64,000 bases of DNA from Euborellia annulipes (Eukaryota; Arthropoda; Insecta; Dermaptera; Anisolabididae). Shown piece by piece: positions 62,484-64,000 of this stretch (positions are counted from its first letter, which is position 1; the number at the start of each line of letters is the position of its first letter). Under the pieces are notes generated by a model, which worked only from the letters and a program-made list of their open reading frames with translations, made no database searches and was not told the DNA's origin. The stretch is taken from positions 1 through 64,000 of the forward strand of contig JAKCPI010012721.1 of the NCBI GenBank assembly GCA_023213315.1. The letters are read 5' to 3'. The position numbers and the translations under genes were made by a program.

Positions 62484-63775
62484 AAAATGTAGTTCATTAG
62501 ATGTAAGGCGTTTTGTAATACATCTTAAATAGGCTACACAATGAAATGTTTTATCTTGTACAAATAAATCACAAAAACATGACTATCAAACTTGTTTCTA
62601 TGTTCAGCCAGATTGCAATGATCCGGCCATTTTGGTTTTGTTTCTAGTTAGAAATAAGACGCTTTTTTAAAGCATACCATGGAAGGGTTTATTGAATCTT
62701 TTACAAATAAATCACACTGCACCCGAAAACAAATATCTTTAAAATAGTGGAAGAGAGAGAGAAGAGGTTAATATATATATATAGATATATACGCTCTACA
62801 TCTTCTATTTTATTTCCAAGAGTGACTAACTTGATATATATAATTTTACATCTCTTCTTTTGAATATGATATTATTATTAAAAAAATTAAAATACACCTT
62901 TTCTTCTTCCAATTCTAATTAATCAAAATTAACTAATTAAAAAAAAAAATAAATAATGAAAATAAAAAAGATTAAGAAATTGTTGATATCTTGACTTCAT
63001 TGTCCACTAAAAATGCTAATTCTTCAGTGTCTGTAAAGAAGTTTCACTTCTAAAAATCAAAGAAATTAGCACAATTTCATCAATTTTTCTCACAAAGTTA
63101 ATTGAATTTTTTTTCTCTTTCTTTGTTTTTTAAAATTAATTAATTTTTTCCCATATGCAAATATAAAATTTGCATATTTTTAAGAGGCTTTTTATTCCCA
63201 AATATAAACATAGATGACGTTTTGCCCGTTAAAAGTGTGGAATAATATTGACATAAGAAAACGGAATTTTGTACAATCAAATAAGTGACAAGTCTTAAAA
63301 AAATAAAAAATAAAGTTACGACATTTTTCGCCTCAATTAATCTGATGATTACCTGAGAGAGAGAAAGAGAGTCATTGACTTAATCGAGCCAGTGACTGGC
63401 CAAGAAAAAAAAAACACGAATCACTGGAATGGATATAATAAACAAAAAAAAAAAAAATAATTTTAATTGGAAAATAAAATTTCAAAAATTTTTATATATC
63501 CGACATTTCATTCTTTTTTTTTTTTTAATTTTCATTGCCCTTTTCTACAGAATCAATCAAATCAAAATTATACCATGAGCTCAACAATTAAAATTTATTC
63601 TAACCTTCTAAAAATATGATTTAGTCAAAGAATAAACTCTCGTGCATTGTTTCGTCATTCATATATTTCTACATCTCTTCCAAATTTTATTTATTAATAC
63701 TGATATATAAATAAATATAAAAGAGATTTGTCTTTAGTAAAAAATATTAATAATTCAAAAAACAATCACAAAATT

Positions 63776-63821
<46 letters not shown>

Positions 63822-64000
63822 ATAATCTACATCTCTTCGAATAAAATGCATTTTGACCTCAATTTATTCTTCTTTATAATTTATTTAAAAAAAAAAAAAT
63901 CAAATTTAATTATTATTTGAGATATTTATTTAATAATTAATAATAAGAAATATGATATTTATAAATTAAAAAAAATTTTTTTTTTCAAAAAGAATAGAAA
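62484..64000. other. AT-rich DNA upstream of the serpin gene
   Basis: It contains the inverted word GATATATACGCTCTACATC near 62784 (also GATGTAGAG words at 38.9-44 kb), (TA)n at 63779-63825 and several poly-A runs. No gene is recognised. Confidence 0.5.

Overview
The window reads as AT-rich nuclear DNA of an animal, most likely an arthropod. The evidence is one split gene with canonical GT-AG introns (one only 60 bp), a poly(A) signal, a jockey-like LINE fragment, hAT-like and Tc1/mariner-like elements with verifiable target duplications, tRNA-headed SINEs with A-rich tails, and many homopolymer and dinucleotide runs. The species cannot be named from sequence alone. There is no rRNA gene, operon or CRISPR array.

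Only one protein gene can be modelled fully. It is a minus-strand gene of six coding exons between 61862 and 51015 that encodes a secreted serpin-fold protein. It has a signal-peptide exon, two Ala/Pro/Thr-rich N-terminal exons, about 750 residues rich in Ser, Thr and Glu, and a C-terminal serpin domain split over three exons. The serpin signature LRFDRPFIYVV is intact, but the usual hinge of the reactive-centre loop is replaced by unrelated sequence, so it is probably not a protease inhibitor. An 11-residue minisatellite in exon 3 carries small indels that cancel, because the frame is the same on both sides. A second, weaker candidate is a plus-strand spliced transcript at 30177-31608 whose three exon-like blocks join in frame.

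The rest is a dense mosaic of nested repeats. Region by region: 1-5 kb foldback and AT-rich elements; 5.5-6.9 kb nested foldbacks; 7.8-21 kb a patchwork of hAT-like MITEs (CAGGGGCG ends, 8-bp duplications), SINEs and a roughly 680-bp repeat family; 21.6-24.8 kb a hAT-like MITE split by a 2.8-kb palindrome made of two inverted copies of a decayed transposon; 26.4-28.1 kb stacked copies of the 680-bp family; 30.3-31.4 kb a hAT element; 33.4 kb a 16-unit minisatellite; 37.7-38.7 kb a three-level nested foldback; 44.9-45.6 kb a tandem array; 45.9-46.4 kb a LINE ORF1 remnant; 49.5-50.7 kb a tandem duplication that supplies an empty site for a TA-flanked element; 51-62 kb the serpin gene with elements in its introns.

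The most striking signal is an RNA-like motif repeated across the window in both orientations: CTGANGA, a stem-loop, then GAAA[C/T]GT[C/T], enclosed by a pairing stem whose bases change together between copies. This is the hammerhead ribozyme layout with stem III collapsed to a self-complementary ACGT. Such reduced hammerheads are known from Penelope-like retroelements. Here they occur as outward-facing pairs at the ends of foldback elements and as a tandem array, with no reverse transcriptase visible nearby.
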